Shown: piece after piece, positions 49,166 to 60,093 of the stretch | Layout of the letters: every line of letters begins with the position of its first letter | How positions within the stretch are numbered: the stretch's first letter is position 1 | NCBI GenBank assembly: GCA_963971425.1 | Contig: OZ020516.1 | Span: 12,884,593 to 12,948,592 of the forward strand | DNA length: 64,000 bases | Origin: Bryoerythrophyllum caledonicum | Taxonomy: Eukaryota > Streptophyta > Bryopsida > Pottiales > Pottiaceae | Direction: 5' to 3' | Position numbers and translations under genes: made by a program | Notes under the pieces: model-generated | Database searches by the model: none | What the model was told of the DNA's origin: nothing | What the model saw: the letters and a program-made list of their open reading frames with translations, nothing else

Positions 49166-49744
49166 TCTACTTATATAATAGGCGACAGTCTGTTTGTCCG
49201 CCGCTCCCGGTTACGTGACCTTTGGATTTGCCATTTGAATCAAATGTGCCCTTTGAATTGAATGTGAACTTTGAAAGAATCCTCCATATGTGCCCTTTGG
49301 AGGAATCCTTTATAGTGCCCTTTAGAGGAATCCTTTACAGTGCCCTTTGGAGGAATCCTTTATAGTGCCCTTTTATTCAAATTTGGCTTAATGAGTTTTA
49401 AAATTGTATTATGTATCAAAAATAGAAAAATAAAACCATAACTTCCAACATATTGAAACTATACAATATACTACCTCGGGTACATAAAATAAATGATAGT
49501 TACCTAAAGACAATAACACGTATATGAAATAAATATTGGGTATTTAAAGTGAATAATAGATATATATATAGTACATAATGCGTATATAATGGGTAAATTT
49601 GATTTTTGCATTTACATATGTTTATTTAACTTGGGATTGCCCTGCCAGTTGATGACAACGGGGGATAAAATACAAAACATACAAACGTATATTTAACACA
49701 CCATCCTCCGCTCTCCCCGTCGGGACGACGGGTATCAACCCTAG
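49166..49744 (+). mobile_element. Short Helitron-like element (Helitron B)
   Basis: Starts TCTACTTATATAATAGG after an A, and ends in a 7-bp-stem hairpin (CCCGTCG-GGA-CGACGGG, allowing shared loop bases) followed by TATCAACCCTAG and then T. These are the standard plant Helitron termini. It is 579 bp with no ORF. A small internal tandem (GGAATCCTTTATAGTGCCCT type) lies at 49270-49375. A related fragment sits inverted in UBP intron 4. Confidence 0.72.
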
Positions 49745-50701
49745 TCCTAAATAATAAAAGAATCTTGGATGAAGGGTGATCCTTTTGGATGAACGCGACG
49801 GATGAAAAACACGTCGGATGGATGAACGCGCAAATGGAAAGTTGCGGTTAGGGTTTGAAAACGGGAATCGGCGGAGTCGCAGGTGAAGAGCTCGGACGAG
49901 CTGAAACATGCTACGATCTGCTGCAAGGTGGTAGAGGAGACGAGCTGGGAAGACAGGCAGGGTGAGGCTGTAACTGCACTCGGAGCGTGACGGAGACTCG
50001 ATTCTTCACAGGTGCATGTCAATTTCGAGGTTGATTGTAGTTTCCGAGTTTGCGTTTTCGTGTTTGGTGAGTTGTGTAGGCTGGATCCACTCTCGCTGCG
50101 TATCATGTTGTAAAAATGATGATCAGTTCTAAAGAAAACGTCACATGGATCGACGTGGGTCCGTGTTTTGATTTCATATCGCATGCAGGTTTGACAATGT
50201 GAGAATCCTCGCGAGAATCTGCTCAACGCAGTAGCAGACGTTACTCCAGATGGAAAATACCAAAGTGCAATCAAAGATCCTGACCAGGTTAGTCTCTCAG
50301 ACAGGCTCATATTCACATGTGATATTCGCTCTTAGGTCGGACCTTTGATGGATACGCTCAATGACCATCCATGTGATACTTATGAGCAATTCTTTTGTTT
50401 CTGAATATGATTCGCTTCTGTTTGGTTGCAGAGATTTGGTGCATTTATGGCTCCTCTATTATCAGGCCGCGTGACGATTCTTGTGAGCGCCGTCTACCAA
50501 TCAAAGATAGAAGGCGAGGAGCCTGGCAAATACTTCTTACAGCGTGTCCATGATTTTTCTGAGTCGTTAATCATAGAGGAGTCAGGAGTTGGTGATGTGA
50601 AGTTAACGGTGCCAAGCAGCGAGATTGTAGAAGTTGCGAAGCAGCTACAGATTGAACGAGATTCCTCGCGGGGAGGTTGGCGACAACGGGATTGGATTTA
50701 A
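49745..50701 (+). mobile_element. Second gene-capturing Helitron-like element (Helitron C), 3' end not found
   Basis: Begins exactly where Helitron B ends. Its first about 70 bp (AAAAGAAT, GGATGAAGGG, GATCCTTTTGGATGAAC, GGATGAAAAA) match the 5' end of Helitron A, so both belong to one subfamily. Inside is an acyl-CoA oxidase fragment with an intron, fused to an unrecognised coding stretch ending at 50701. No hairpin plus CTAG terminus was found downstream, so the right limit given is only the end of the captured ORF. Confidence 0.6.
50189..50506 (+). pseudogene. Acyl-CoA oxidase gene fragment (two exons, frameshifted)
   Basis: Exon 50189-50287 encodes FDNVRI then, after a one-base deletion near 50208, ENLLNAVADVTPDGKYQSAI. 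A GT-AG intron follows, and exon 50432-50506 encodes RFGAFMAPLLSGRVTILVSA, together matching the central region of plant peroxisomal acyl-CoA oxidases. Frame continues past 50506 into KYFLQRVHDFSESLIIEESG, which is not acyl-CoA oxidase and looks like a second captured fragment. Retention of the intron indicates capture from genomic DNA rather than cDNA. It cannot make a working enzyme. Confidence 0.75.
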
Positions 50702-50769
50702 GATCTGGCCTCCTGCACGGTGCCGTAGAGCATCATGAACGAGAGAATTGGTGCGATGATCGTACTCTT

Positions 50770-51075
50770 TCAGGTGCCTGGAAAAGTGTTCTGGCCGTAA
50801 TTTCCACGCTCTTGATTGAATAAAAGAAGAAGAGGAAATTAGTCTCATGAATGTGTATTTTTTTAGGTATCTGAATCGAGTTGCTACATCCATGCTTTTG
50901 ATTGGAAGAGGGAGAGGAGATTAGTCGGATGGATTTTTTTCCAGGTGCTTGGGAAGTGTTAATACCTGCTTTTAGGATTTTGGATACATGCTTTTTGTTG
51001 GATGGAAGAGGATGAGAGAATCAGTCTGATGGATGTGTGTGTTTTTTCAGGTGCCTGACTTTAGGGTTATTACAT
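50770..51075 (+). repeat. Imperfect tandem repeat, 85-110-bp units
   Basis: Three to four units, each with a TTTTTTCAGGTGCCTG-like start, TACATCCATGCTTTTGATTG, and GAGGAGATTAGTCGGATGGA. They resemble repeated intron/exon borders (polypyrimidine tract plus AG), but no conserved protein reading was seen. Confidence 0.7.
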
Positions 51076-51998
51076 CCATGCTCTCGAGAGAAGACACCTA
51101 TACTGCCAAGCCATCTAGCATATGAAAAGATGGCCGAAGGTTGGCATGAATTTGTGCAAAATCGTCTTGAACATGGGCTGTTGAATACACGCTTTCTTGG
51201 TGTGGAGGAATGGCAATGAAGTGTTGAATGCTGGAGTATTTTTGTCAACTTTTGTGATGAGGCCAATGGTGATAATTGTGTACAACGATTCAACCATGTA
51301 CTGGGAAGCTTTCAGGAGACAAAAGAATTGTTTTATGCCAAAGTGGAAGAGACATGCACGTGCATGGTAAATATTGACGAATCTCAAAGATATTTGGAAA
51401 GCTGGTACTTGACCTCAAAACTCAATCAAAACGGGACATGGAAAAGCTGTGATAGACTTTTACATTAATAGTGTTTTGAACCTAAAGTTTTCACTAGGCA
51501 AGAAAGTAAGCTAAGCAATCTCACACACATGACGGCTAAATAGACAATACATGTGTCAAGCGGACAATGAAACATTCGTATCCATCATCTTTGGTGACAA
51601 AGGGCACAAAATCATCATACAATGTCGAAACCTAAACCACAGAAACTGAGAAATGGACACAACAAAAGAATTCCAAATCTACTACGAACTCACAATCAGA
51701 AAGGTGTCCTCTCGAATATCAAGGCCAACGACTTGCGTAAGCTCCAACACCTTCTGCTGCTTTGTAAATGCAATCACATCTCACCCATCAACAATATGGT
51801 AACCCGAAATCCCCAAAAACTCAACCCCAAACCTCCAACGAGAGCATTGACCCCCTGAAACCCTAATCTGAAACTTTGGAGATCAATAATTCCTAACCTG
51901 GGTCAGGTTGAAAAAAACAAATATTGTCAAGTCACCATGACAAGAAAAACCACAAAAAAAAAATGTACAGGGCGGGGACGGGGACAGGGGACAGGGGN
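51076..51998. other. Gene-free sequence before the assembly gap
   Basis: Short ORFs only (for example 51622-51858), none recognised. The last bases before the gap are G-rich (GGGGACGGGGACAGGGG), which is difficult to sequence and could form a quadruplex. Confidence 0.4.
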
Positions 51999-52197
51999 NN
52001 NNNNNNNNNNNNNNNNNNNNNNNNNNNNNNNNNNNNNNNNNNNNNNNNNNNNNNNNNNNNNNNNNNNNNNNNNNNNNNNNNNNNNNNNNNNNNNNNNNNN
52101 NNNNNNNNNNNNNNNNNNNNNNNNNNNNNNNNNNNNNNNNNNNNNNNNNNNNNNNNNNNNNNNNNNNNNNNNNNNNNNNNNNNNNNNNNNNNNNNNN
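51999..52197. other. Assembly gap (run of N)
   Basis: About 199 unresolved bases; ORFs drawn across it are meaningless. The real length is unknown. Confidence 0.98.
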
Positions 52198-52821
52198 GGA
52201 ACTCAATGCACACTAAGATATGGTCTAGATTCAGCATCAACTTCTTTGCCTTTCAAAAAAACAACTTGGATGCATGCAAAAAACCGCACTCCATTCCAGC
52301 ATGATTGACGTACCCTAAACCACGCTCTAGCACCATGCTCTCACGCAACTCTTCAGAGATGTATAGAAACTAAACCTAAACACAAAAACCTCCAATCAAG
52401 AATGTCGATGGCAAGTTCAATATCCTTCTTGCACCCCAACGACAATCCTTGTACACGAACATTCTCCCTGGCCTACGAGAGGGCATGGTGGAAACCCCAA
52501 ACCCCAAACTGTCATCAATGTGGAGGGCGGCTATGGCAGGAGCGGCAGGGTGTCAAGATCCATTTTTCGGCTTGGACATTACTGCCGGTCAGGGTCAACG
52601 AGGCGTGGGCTGCCCGGTGAAGGGAAGGACGGGCTGGGGGAAAAAAGGAAGGAGCTGGGCAGGGACGGCCGGGCACATGCGCGGGCGGGAGGAAGACCGG
52701 GCTCGGCGGGCGGGGGAAACCGGGCTGGGCGGGTCCGAGAAGGAGGGTCGGGCCCGAAGGCAACCACCCTGACGAGGCTGCGGCATGGGCCAACGCTCGT
52801 CGGGGTGAATTAGCCAGATCC
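52198..52821. other. Post-gap region with a GC-rich island
   Basis: 52590-52770 is strongly G-rich (GGGCGGG, GGGCTGGG motifs) and unlike the AT-rich surroundings. ORFs in several frames on both strands reflect composition only. It may be related to the G-rich sequence lost in the gap. Confidence 0.5.
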
Positions 52822-52839
52822 CTCGAAATTGGCATACAG

Positions 52840-53185
52840 TAAGGTAAGCCCCCCTAAATCCGACAAGCTAAGGAATGAGCATATATGGAGAGAGGAGATA
52901 ATTATACTATTATTTTTCAGTGATTGCCAATAGAATTGCAATTCCAACCCAAGTGATTTCATATTTTTTGATGAAAATTGAATTTTCGAAATGTGCAGCC
53001 ATGTTTAGTGGGTGGCCAGCTATAGGTACCCCCCATAACCAACGATCAAAAGTAAGGGTCTTGACTAATAGCAAACCTCCATTTGGAGTTGAGTTGGTGG
53101 TAATGGGATGGAAGAGGGTTGGATATACCCCAATTTTATAGGCGTTGGCTATGGGTTTTTGTTGGTTATGGGGAGGCTTACCTTA
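52840..53185. mobile_element. MITE-like element with TAAGGTAAGCC ends
   Basis: Left end TAAGGTAAGCCCCCC and right end GGGGAGGCTTACCTTA are inverted. The interior is shared in part with 30690-30880. Outside it, CTCGAAATTGGCATACAGT occurs both just before (52822-52840) and at 53333-53351, as if a slightly larger unit had been duplicated. Confidence 0.6.
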
Positions 53186-53400
53186 AATATGGCTCTTTTA
53201 TACACTATTGTAATATGAGTGCTGTGAAAGTCAACCTGAGGGATTTCTCGGAGCGAATCTTGGGATGTTGGACTGAAAAAGATTTCTGCAGTTGACTGAG
53301 TCTTGCTACAATGGATTATTATATCATGTAAGCTCGAAATTGGCATACAGTGATTTCAATTAGTGCAATGGATCACTTCATCGTAGAAGCTCGAAAATGC

Positions 53401-53640
53401 TATACCGACTAACCACTGACCTGGCTCAGGTCTCCCCGGCCCCGCCCGCTGTGGCGGGGGCTCGCCTTGTTTTTTCCTCTTGCAATAAAGTCTTCCTTTG
53501 CTTGTGTCAAAAAAAAAAATTAAAACCTGGCATGATTTGCCTGGCCTTCAGTTTGTTCTCCCCCTTCTTCTTCGCAGTAAAGTTTCTCTTTGCTTGTGTC
53601 AAAAAAAAAAAATTAAAATTAAAAAATGATATACCGACTA
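53401..53640 (+). mobile_element. Poly(A)-tailed retroposon with 11-bp target-site duplication
   Basis: TATACCGACTA at 53401-53411 is repeated at 53630-53640. Between them lies GC-rich sequence ending in GCAATAAAGTCTTCC, CTTTGCTTGTGTC and a poly(A) run; the same 3' module is then repeated (AGTAAAGTTTCTCTTTGCTT, TGTGTC, poly(A)). This is a 5'-truncated LINE or SINE insertion with a duplicated 3' tail. Confidence 0.8.
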
Positions 53641-53906
53641 CAAGAATTTCTATGAGGATTCCGTCTAAGGATAGCTGATTAGCAGGATTTCTGGTACACC
53701 GTTCACTCTATATAGGTACACTAAAATTTATGTTTAGTGTAGTATACACTAAATGCGAATCCATACACCAATTGCGAACGAGGCATTTAGTGTAGTGACA
53801 AAACCCTACACTAAATGCCAACTACTACACTATTTGTCAATTTTAGTAAAGATTTCAACATAATTTTTTTCACTTGTGCACATTTAGTGTATCAATAGTA
53901 GAAGTA

Positions 53907-54839
53907 TTAACCCCTAAGGGGCCAAACGTCCCCCCGGGGTCATTTTGGATTTTGGGCATGTACCTACAATTCGAAAAAAAATCCTTTTTGATTGAATTTT
54001 TTTATCAAAATAGGATCTGATAAGAGCTTCGTGGAGATTTTTTTTTTTTTTTTTTTGGATTTATGGTTTGAAAGTTAGTACCACTTAAGCCAAAAGTGGG
54101 GACTCCGGGCACCTCCAAAATTTTTGACAAAAGTTTCTATTGACATTGAGATTTTTCACACATATAAAGAATATTTTCTTTTATGGAAATTTTCAAAAAA
54201 AATTCTTGTCTTCAGTGTAAAAAGGCATTTTATTCCAAGTCAAACATTTTCACACATTTTCGGGCAACGAGGGAAAAAAAATTCATCTTTTCTACATAAA
54301 ACCTAGAGATCTTCATATTTTTCACTTTTTATTTTTTCAACAACAATATGTGGTGAAAACCTTCTTATTGACCGTTTGAATTATCATTCGAATACATACG
54401 TAGTTCACAAAAAAAATAAAACGTGAAATGGCTATTTTTGAACCTCCACTCCTTGCACACTTGTTTTTAATATGCTACACCCATTTTTTACCTCTAAAAA
54501 TTGGAGTGTTGGGAAATAACATCATGCTTAAGACAATGGTAAAAGATTTAGACCTTGTTCAATGCAAAAATTTGATACAAAGTGAAGTCAAAGTCTACTG
54601 ATCTACTCAACGCAGGGAAGAAAATGAACCATTGTTTTGACTTCAAACACTAAAAGTTATCAATCTGTGCGGTGGATTGCAACCAAAATTTTACGGTATG
54701 TTCATAATGAAGTCTATTTAAAGATCTTACGGTTGAAAATCCGAATTTACTTTTAAATGTGATTTTCATGTCTCTTTTTGGCAGTGACAGTTTTGGACTG
54801 GTTTTAGAGCGAAAGTGGTCATGGTCCTTTAGGGGTTAA
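53907..54839. mobile_element. TTAACC-family TIR element (933 bp), nested
   Basis: Starts TTAACCCCTAAGGGGCC and ends GGTCCTTTAGGGGTTAA. The interior is homologous to 58412-59609 (shared TTGACATTGAGATTTT, TTCTTATTGACCGTTT, ACTCCTTGCAC, AAAGTGAAGTCAAAGTCT). It sits inside the 53675-55633 element and so inserted later. Confidence 0.8.
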
Positions 54840-55369
54840 AAAAGGTCCAGCAGTCGAGGGCTATTAGAGTATCTTATCAACAGCTTTCAATTGGCCACAA
54901 CTCATTCATTATAAACCCGAATAGGACATATGAGGTGTTTTTTGGCATCTACAGAAATTTAGATTCTTAAAAACACCTCATTTGCCCAATTTGGACAAGT
55001 TTTGAATGAGTTATGACCATTTGAAAGTTGCAAATGAAGAGAAGCATGGGCTGGAATGATTGAGGGATTGATTGGGATTTGAGTGAAGGTTACATTAATG
55101 ACATTGGTAGCTAACACCAATTGTCAAATTCTTTACAAATAGTGTACTAGGATAAGTACACTATTCGTACCACTACACTAAACATAAATTTCAGTGTAGT
55201 CTGGACCATACTATTTCAAAATACCTACACTAATTACAGTAAACTCAAATTGAAGTGGTCCACCGCAATTCTCAATCCACATCAATTATGTACCTCATTA
55301 AATAGTGTTGGGTGTTTCAAAAAAATTCACACAAATTTAATATGGAATGATGGAGAGGTGGCAGCGAGT

Positions 55370-55500
55370 GAAGGTGAGGTGGCAATGAGCGGTGAGAAGT
55401 GGAAGACATTTGACAATGAGCCATGGTGAGGTGGCAATGAGCGGTGAGAAGTGGAAGACATTTGACAATGAGCCATGGTGAGGTGGCAATGAGCGGCGTG
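55370..55500 (+). repeat. 58-bp tandem repeat
   Basis: GAGGTGGCAATGAGCGGTGA, GAAGTGGAAGACATTTGACA and ATGAGCCATGGT repeat a little over twice inside the right part of the TIR element. Confidence 0.85.
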
Positions 55501-55633
55501 ACACATGTTGCAATGTATCCACATTAATTTTGATCCAAAACCAAAAATGATGTGGTCCACATCATTTTTCATCCACATTCCTAATGAATCCACACTATAC
55601 AAAGTGAACGGTGTAATGAATCTCGGTTAGTAG

Positions 55634-56487
55634 GATTAAATATGATTTTTATAGCTTTTGGATTTCTAATATTGTTTTGTCATGTCTTTTTACAATAAGT
55701 GCATTCAAATAATACATGTAGCAAGGTGACTGTCTGGTTCAATGGAGTTACATATGGGACATGTGATAGAGAGAAAACTTTCACGTCCAAAGAATAGTTG
55801 TTTTTTTAGCATTTCCCATTTATTGGCATGTTTTAAATTTTATGATTCAAGTTTTTGTGCGTCTATGATAAGGGGATTTGTCCAAAAATCATTAAAGTGT
55901 TTGTGGTCAATGATTCTATTTCCTATCCATTTTTCTACATTTGGAAATTTTAAAGCTAGTTCCTTTAAGTTGATGTTGAGGTCATATCTTTTGAATATTT
56001 GGCTAGAAATCTTATAGGGCCTTCTTCTAGGGTGTCGCCCATAGACGGCCATTCTTTTCTTTGATAATAGAATGGTCTTGGGTGGGCATGTTCGTATGGT
56101 GGTCTAGCTTCTTTATGAGATTTATCTCTTCCATTTTTGGCAAATTTGTGCAAGAAGTAAAGAAGCGATGGAGTGCATGAAGCGAAAAACTGGCAAGTGC
56201 ATGTATGCCGACAAATTCATCAATATATTTCAAGTCGGAATTGGACAACAAGTTTTGCTGTGCAACTGGCATTTAGATTCTGCCTGATGATATAATACCT
56301 TTCAATTTAGGATTTGGAGCTCATTGCCAAGGTTCAGCAAGTTTTACGTATAAATAATAATTTTGTTTCACTCTGTAGGTGCATGGAGGCGACTATGGGA
56401 AGAAAGTGTTTCCTGAGATAGAGCTGGTGCAAATACTAATGCTACACTGGTAAGATGTACCGAGACGCCGACACACATGTAGAGTTA
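55634..56487. other. Gene-free spacer between two DNA elements
   Basis: AT-rich with short ORFs only (for example 55742-56017 and 56027-56272 on opposite strands), none recognised. It ends with the TTA target duplication of the PIF/Harbinger element. Confidence 0.45.
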
Positions 56488-56775
56488 GAGCATCGCCAAC
56501 ACAACGCCGTAACGATCAGGGCAACGGTAACAGAAAGAGTACCGTTGCTTTTTGGCCGGAAATTAGCCCTAGCAGCTCCACTGCAATGTGAATTTTTTGC
56601 AGTTTTCCACGGCACATTCACAAATGAATGGCAAAGAGGGAGGAAGTACCATCCGTGTATGTTGGTCAACTTTTGACTATGGCTGAAATAGACAGTGTTT
56701 GTGTGGATGGCAGGAAAGTGAAGAAGGGAAAGAATTTTTTTTGAGGAGGAAGAGAGGTAGTTGTGATTCTCGTTC

Positions 56776-57745
56776 TTGCATGTTTTGCAAGACCCTCGCC
56801 ATGGAATTGGCCAGAAGAGTGCAAATTTTTGGAAGCGCATCACCGAGCACTACAATCAAAATAGGCCTCAAGGTGGAGGATTTCGTCCTACACGGTCATT
56901 GGAGACGAAGTGGTCGATCATCAAACACGACGTTGCCAAGTTTGTTGGGATCTACGGCGGCGTGCACAACTTGAGGAAGAGCGGCACGAGTTTGGAGGAT
57001 GTCTTGCTCCGCGCTCTTGAGCTTTACAAGTTGAAGTCTGCGAATGGATCTAGCTTTTCTTACACACACGCCTGGAGGATTTTGAAAGACGTGCCGCGGT
57101 GAGAAGAGACTAGCGAGGAAGCACGGAGGCAGGCAAGCATTGCTGCTATGAAGAAGCAAGTTGACGATGTGGATATTGACAGGGTTGGAGAGGAGGGCAG
57201 TGAGGTGGACATCTGTGACGAAGTTGAAGATTGTGGATACAGGCCCACTAAGCGACCAAGAGGAACTCGTAGTGCTAAGGAAGAGCATAAGAGGGAGAAG
57301 CTTCGTGACTCCGCGCTTCACATGCAAGCGAAGGCGACCTCCGAGATGGTGGATGCCACAAGGCTCAAGGCACAAATTTTGGCCGACCAGGCCGCCTTGG
57401 CGCTCATTACAATGCCGGATTCCGACTGCCCCCTTGCCAAAGTTTCTACTCCTTAGAAAACAAGAGGAGATCGCGCGCTTGCGACGGAGGTTGGCCGAGG
57501 ACGAAAAGATCAGTGCCGCAACGGCATCGGCTTTGCAGTTGCCTTCTGGAGGTCCAATTGCGGACGGATCCAGAGTGCCACCGCCCATGGAAATGCGCAC
57601 GCCGAACCTCACGTCAACTCCGTCTATGGCGCATAAAGTTCACAGTTCAGGTCCGACGTCAACGCTGCATGAGGAACACGGTTTGTGTCAACCTTCGGCG
57701 CCTGCAACCTGGAGTCCGGCGCATCGCCAGCCAACTTCACCGTAG
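56776..57745 (+). pseudogene. PIF/Harbinger ORF1 (Myb-like, NAM-associated type), disabled
   Basis: The DNA-binding partner protein of the element. The first part reads FWKRITEHYNQNRP, TRSLETKWSIIKHDVAKF, SYTHAWRILKDVPR and then TGA at 57102, where the family has Trp. The same frame continues past the stop (RRQASIAAMKKQV, YRPTKRPRGTRSAKEEHKRE). Near 57440 the frame shifts to FLLLRKQEEIARLRRRLAED, the usual coiled C-terminus. So one nonsense and one frameshift mutation separate it from a working protein. Confidence 0.85.
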
Positions 57746-58411
57746 TTACCAACTTTATGCAGGCATCTGTCGCCGTCGCATGCACGTCCGAACGTCTCCC
57801 AACCCGGCCTCGAAGTCGGCATCGCACAGTCCACCGAGCCTGCAGCAGCCGCCTCTGAAGGCGACATGAGACCGCCTGCAGTCCCAGTACACACCGCACG
57901 CAGCCTCCGCAGATCAGCGATCGCGACCTCGCCCTTTTCACTTCAAGCGACCAAGCCCAACTCCGTCAAGAAACTCTCACTTGCATGCATATAGTAATAG
58001 ATTACAATTCACGGAGAGTCCTTCTAGCGGCTTCATGCCACAAAATCATAGGTACGACAACGATTTCAATTCCCCTGGCGGTGAGAGTCTTGGTGTGTTC
58101 CAAGGTTTTAGCCACCCATACAATTTAAATGATTTTAGTTAGAAAAACTCTAAATCCCAATACAACCTTTTATGTCATAATGGAAGTGTTGTAGTTGTTT
58201 CTGAGACTCAGGAAGAGTCCTCAGATTTTAATTTAAATGCATGAGGCCTATACACCATAGCCTTGTTTTGTAAATATTCAAATTTCATTGAAATTTGTGA
58301 TTTTAGCAGTAACTTGTAATAGCAAAAGACATTTTCCCTCATGAAACACTCCAAAACTCCCACTATGAATAACTTGCAAAAAATCTCATTTTCAACTCTA
58401 GTTTTGGACTT

Positions 58412-59609
58412 TTAACCGTAAGGTGTTAAAACAAAGCTCTATATAAACTTATCTTATTTTTTGGGTTGCAATCCACCGTACGGATTAAAAGATTATAGTG
58501 TTCGAAATCAAAAATAATCTTCATTCGCTTCCATGTGTTCAATGGATTAGCAAACTTTGACTTCACATGGTATCAATATTTTGCATTACACAAGGTATAA
58601 ATTTTTTTAAATCTCTGTTTACCATGATGTTCGTTGCCTATAAACCAATTTATAAGGGTAGAGAAGGGATGTAGCATATTGAAAACAATTGTGTAATGAG
58701 TATAGGTTCAAAAACTGCAAAGTCATATTTTTATTTTTTTTAAATCTTTTGCTTTACAAAGAGAATAAGAAGTTTGTCCCCACATATTTCTATAAAAATA
58801 AAAATACGTGAAACATATGAAGATCTCTAGGTTTTATGAAAAAAAATATAAAGATTTCCTCCCTTTGCCGGAATTGTGTGAAAATGTTTGAGTTTGGTTT
58901 AGGGGATCTTTTTACAGTAATGACAAGAATGTTTTTTGACAACTTCAACGAAGGTAATATTCTGTAAGTGTATGAAAGAACTCGGCAACTCCAAAATGTT
59001 GATAGAAGTCTCTATTGACATTGAGATTTTCCATACATGTACAGAAAATTACTTTCTTTGAAGATGTCAAAAACAAAATCTTCTCTGTAGTGTGAAAAGA
59101 CATTTAAACTCAATGCAAACATTTTTAAACATTTCTTATTGACCGTTTAGATAATCATTGCAAAACATATTAAATTCTCAAAAAATTAAATTGGGGATTG
59201 ACAATTTTCGAACCTCTACTCCTTGCACTACTGTTTGGAATATGGTACACCCCTTTTCTACCTTTAAAAATTGGATTATACAGAACTAACATCATGCTAT
59301 ACACAATGGTAAAATATTTAGACCTTGTGTAGTGCAAAAAATTGATACCAAGTGAAGTCAAAGTCTGTTGAGCCACTCAATGCAGGGAAGAAAATGAACC
59401 ATTTTAATGACTTCAAACACTTTAATCTTTCAATCCGTGCAGTCAAAGTGCATGAAATTTTGTGAGTATGTTAATTAGTAAGCCTTAATGGAGATCCTTT
59501 TTTCAAAAGGATAAATATAAAGTTTCATTTCCTTCTTTATTCATTGCACTAGATTTAACAATTCTGAAGTGTTTTTTGTGTGAAATTGTCAAGGGCCGTT
59601 AGGGGTTAA
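58412..59609. mobile_element. TTAACC-family foldback element nested in the PIF/Harbinger copy
   Basis: Ends TTAACCGTAAGG and CCGTTAGGGGTTAA. The left arm (about 58420-58720) is a diverged reverse complement of the right arm (about 59200-59600), with GACTTCACATGGTATCAA against TTGATACCAAGTGAAGTC as an example. The right arm is homologous to the element at 53907-54839. It lies in the intergenic part of the host transposon, between ORF1 and transposase. Confidence 0.75.
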
Positions 59610-60093
59610 GTAAACAACAATATTATACTTCATATTGTCATAAAGTATGCTAAAATGATTGGAATATCCTTCTCCAATTAAATTCTCTGTATGTGATAAG
59701 GAGAATAATTTTTTTAATTACTGTAAACCTCAATTGATCTCTCAGTACTGGCCATGCCTTGAATATGTGTGCTAATGAAAGGATGAAAGTGTTGTTGACT
59801 AGTATAAAAGTGTTGTTGACATAGTTTCTTATCAGACAATCAAAATTTCATGAAAACTAATCGCATGATTTCCATTAACTTCAAAAACATGTATGAAGAA
59901 CACAATAGCATAAAAGTGACTACTCCAATGTACGTAATGGCAAATAAGCTCAAAGGAACGCGTCAACCCTCTAATAGGTATTCTCACCCTTCAACTCCCA
60001 CAAGTGCTCCACTAAATCGTTTTTCAAGGCAAAATGCCTCCTAGTGTGCTCAATCTCTGCCATACCACGGATGAATTCCCAATTCACCCCTCT

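Larger units (their letters stand above)
53675..55633. mobile_element. TIR DNA element (about 1.96 kb) containing a nested element
   Basis: The left end (CTGATTAGCAGGATTTCTGG then TACACCGTTCACTCTATATAG) is matched inverted at 55594-55633 (ACTATACAAAGTGAACGGTGTA then ATGAATCTCGGTTAGTAG). A second inner inverted pair (CACTAAAATTTATGTTTAGTG near 53719, inverted at 55171-55200) may be subterminal. No transposase ORF. A TTAACC-family element is inserted inside. Confidence 0.72.

Noticed and set aside
51883-52308. ORFs across the N run
   Set aside because: They consist mainly of undetermined residues.
52402-52835. Several overlapping ORFs in the GC-rich island
   Set aside because: Open in many frames on both strands, Pro/Arg/Gly-rich, no motif; a composition effect.
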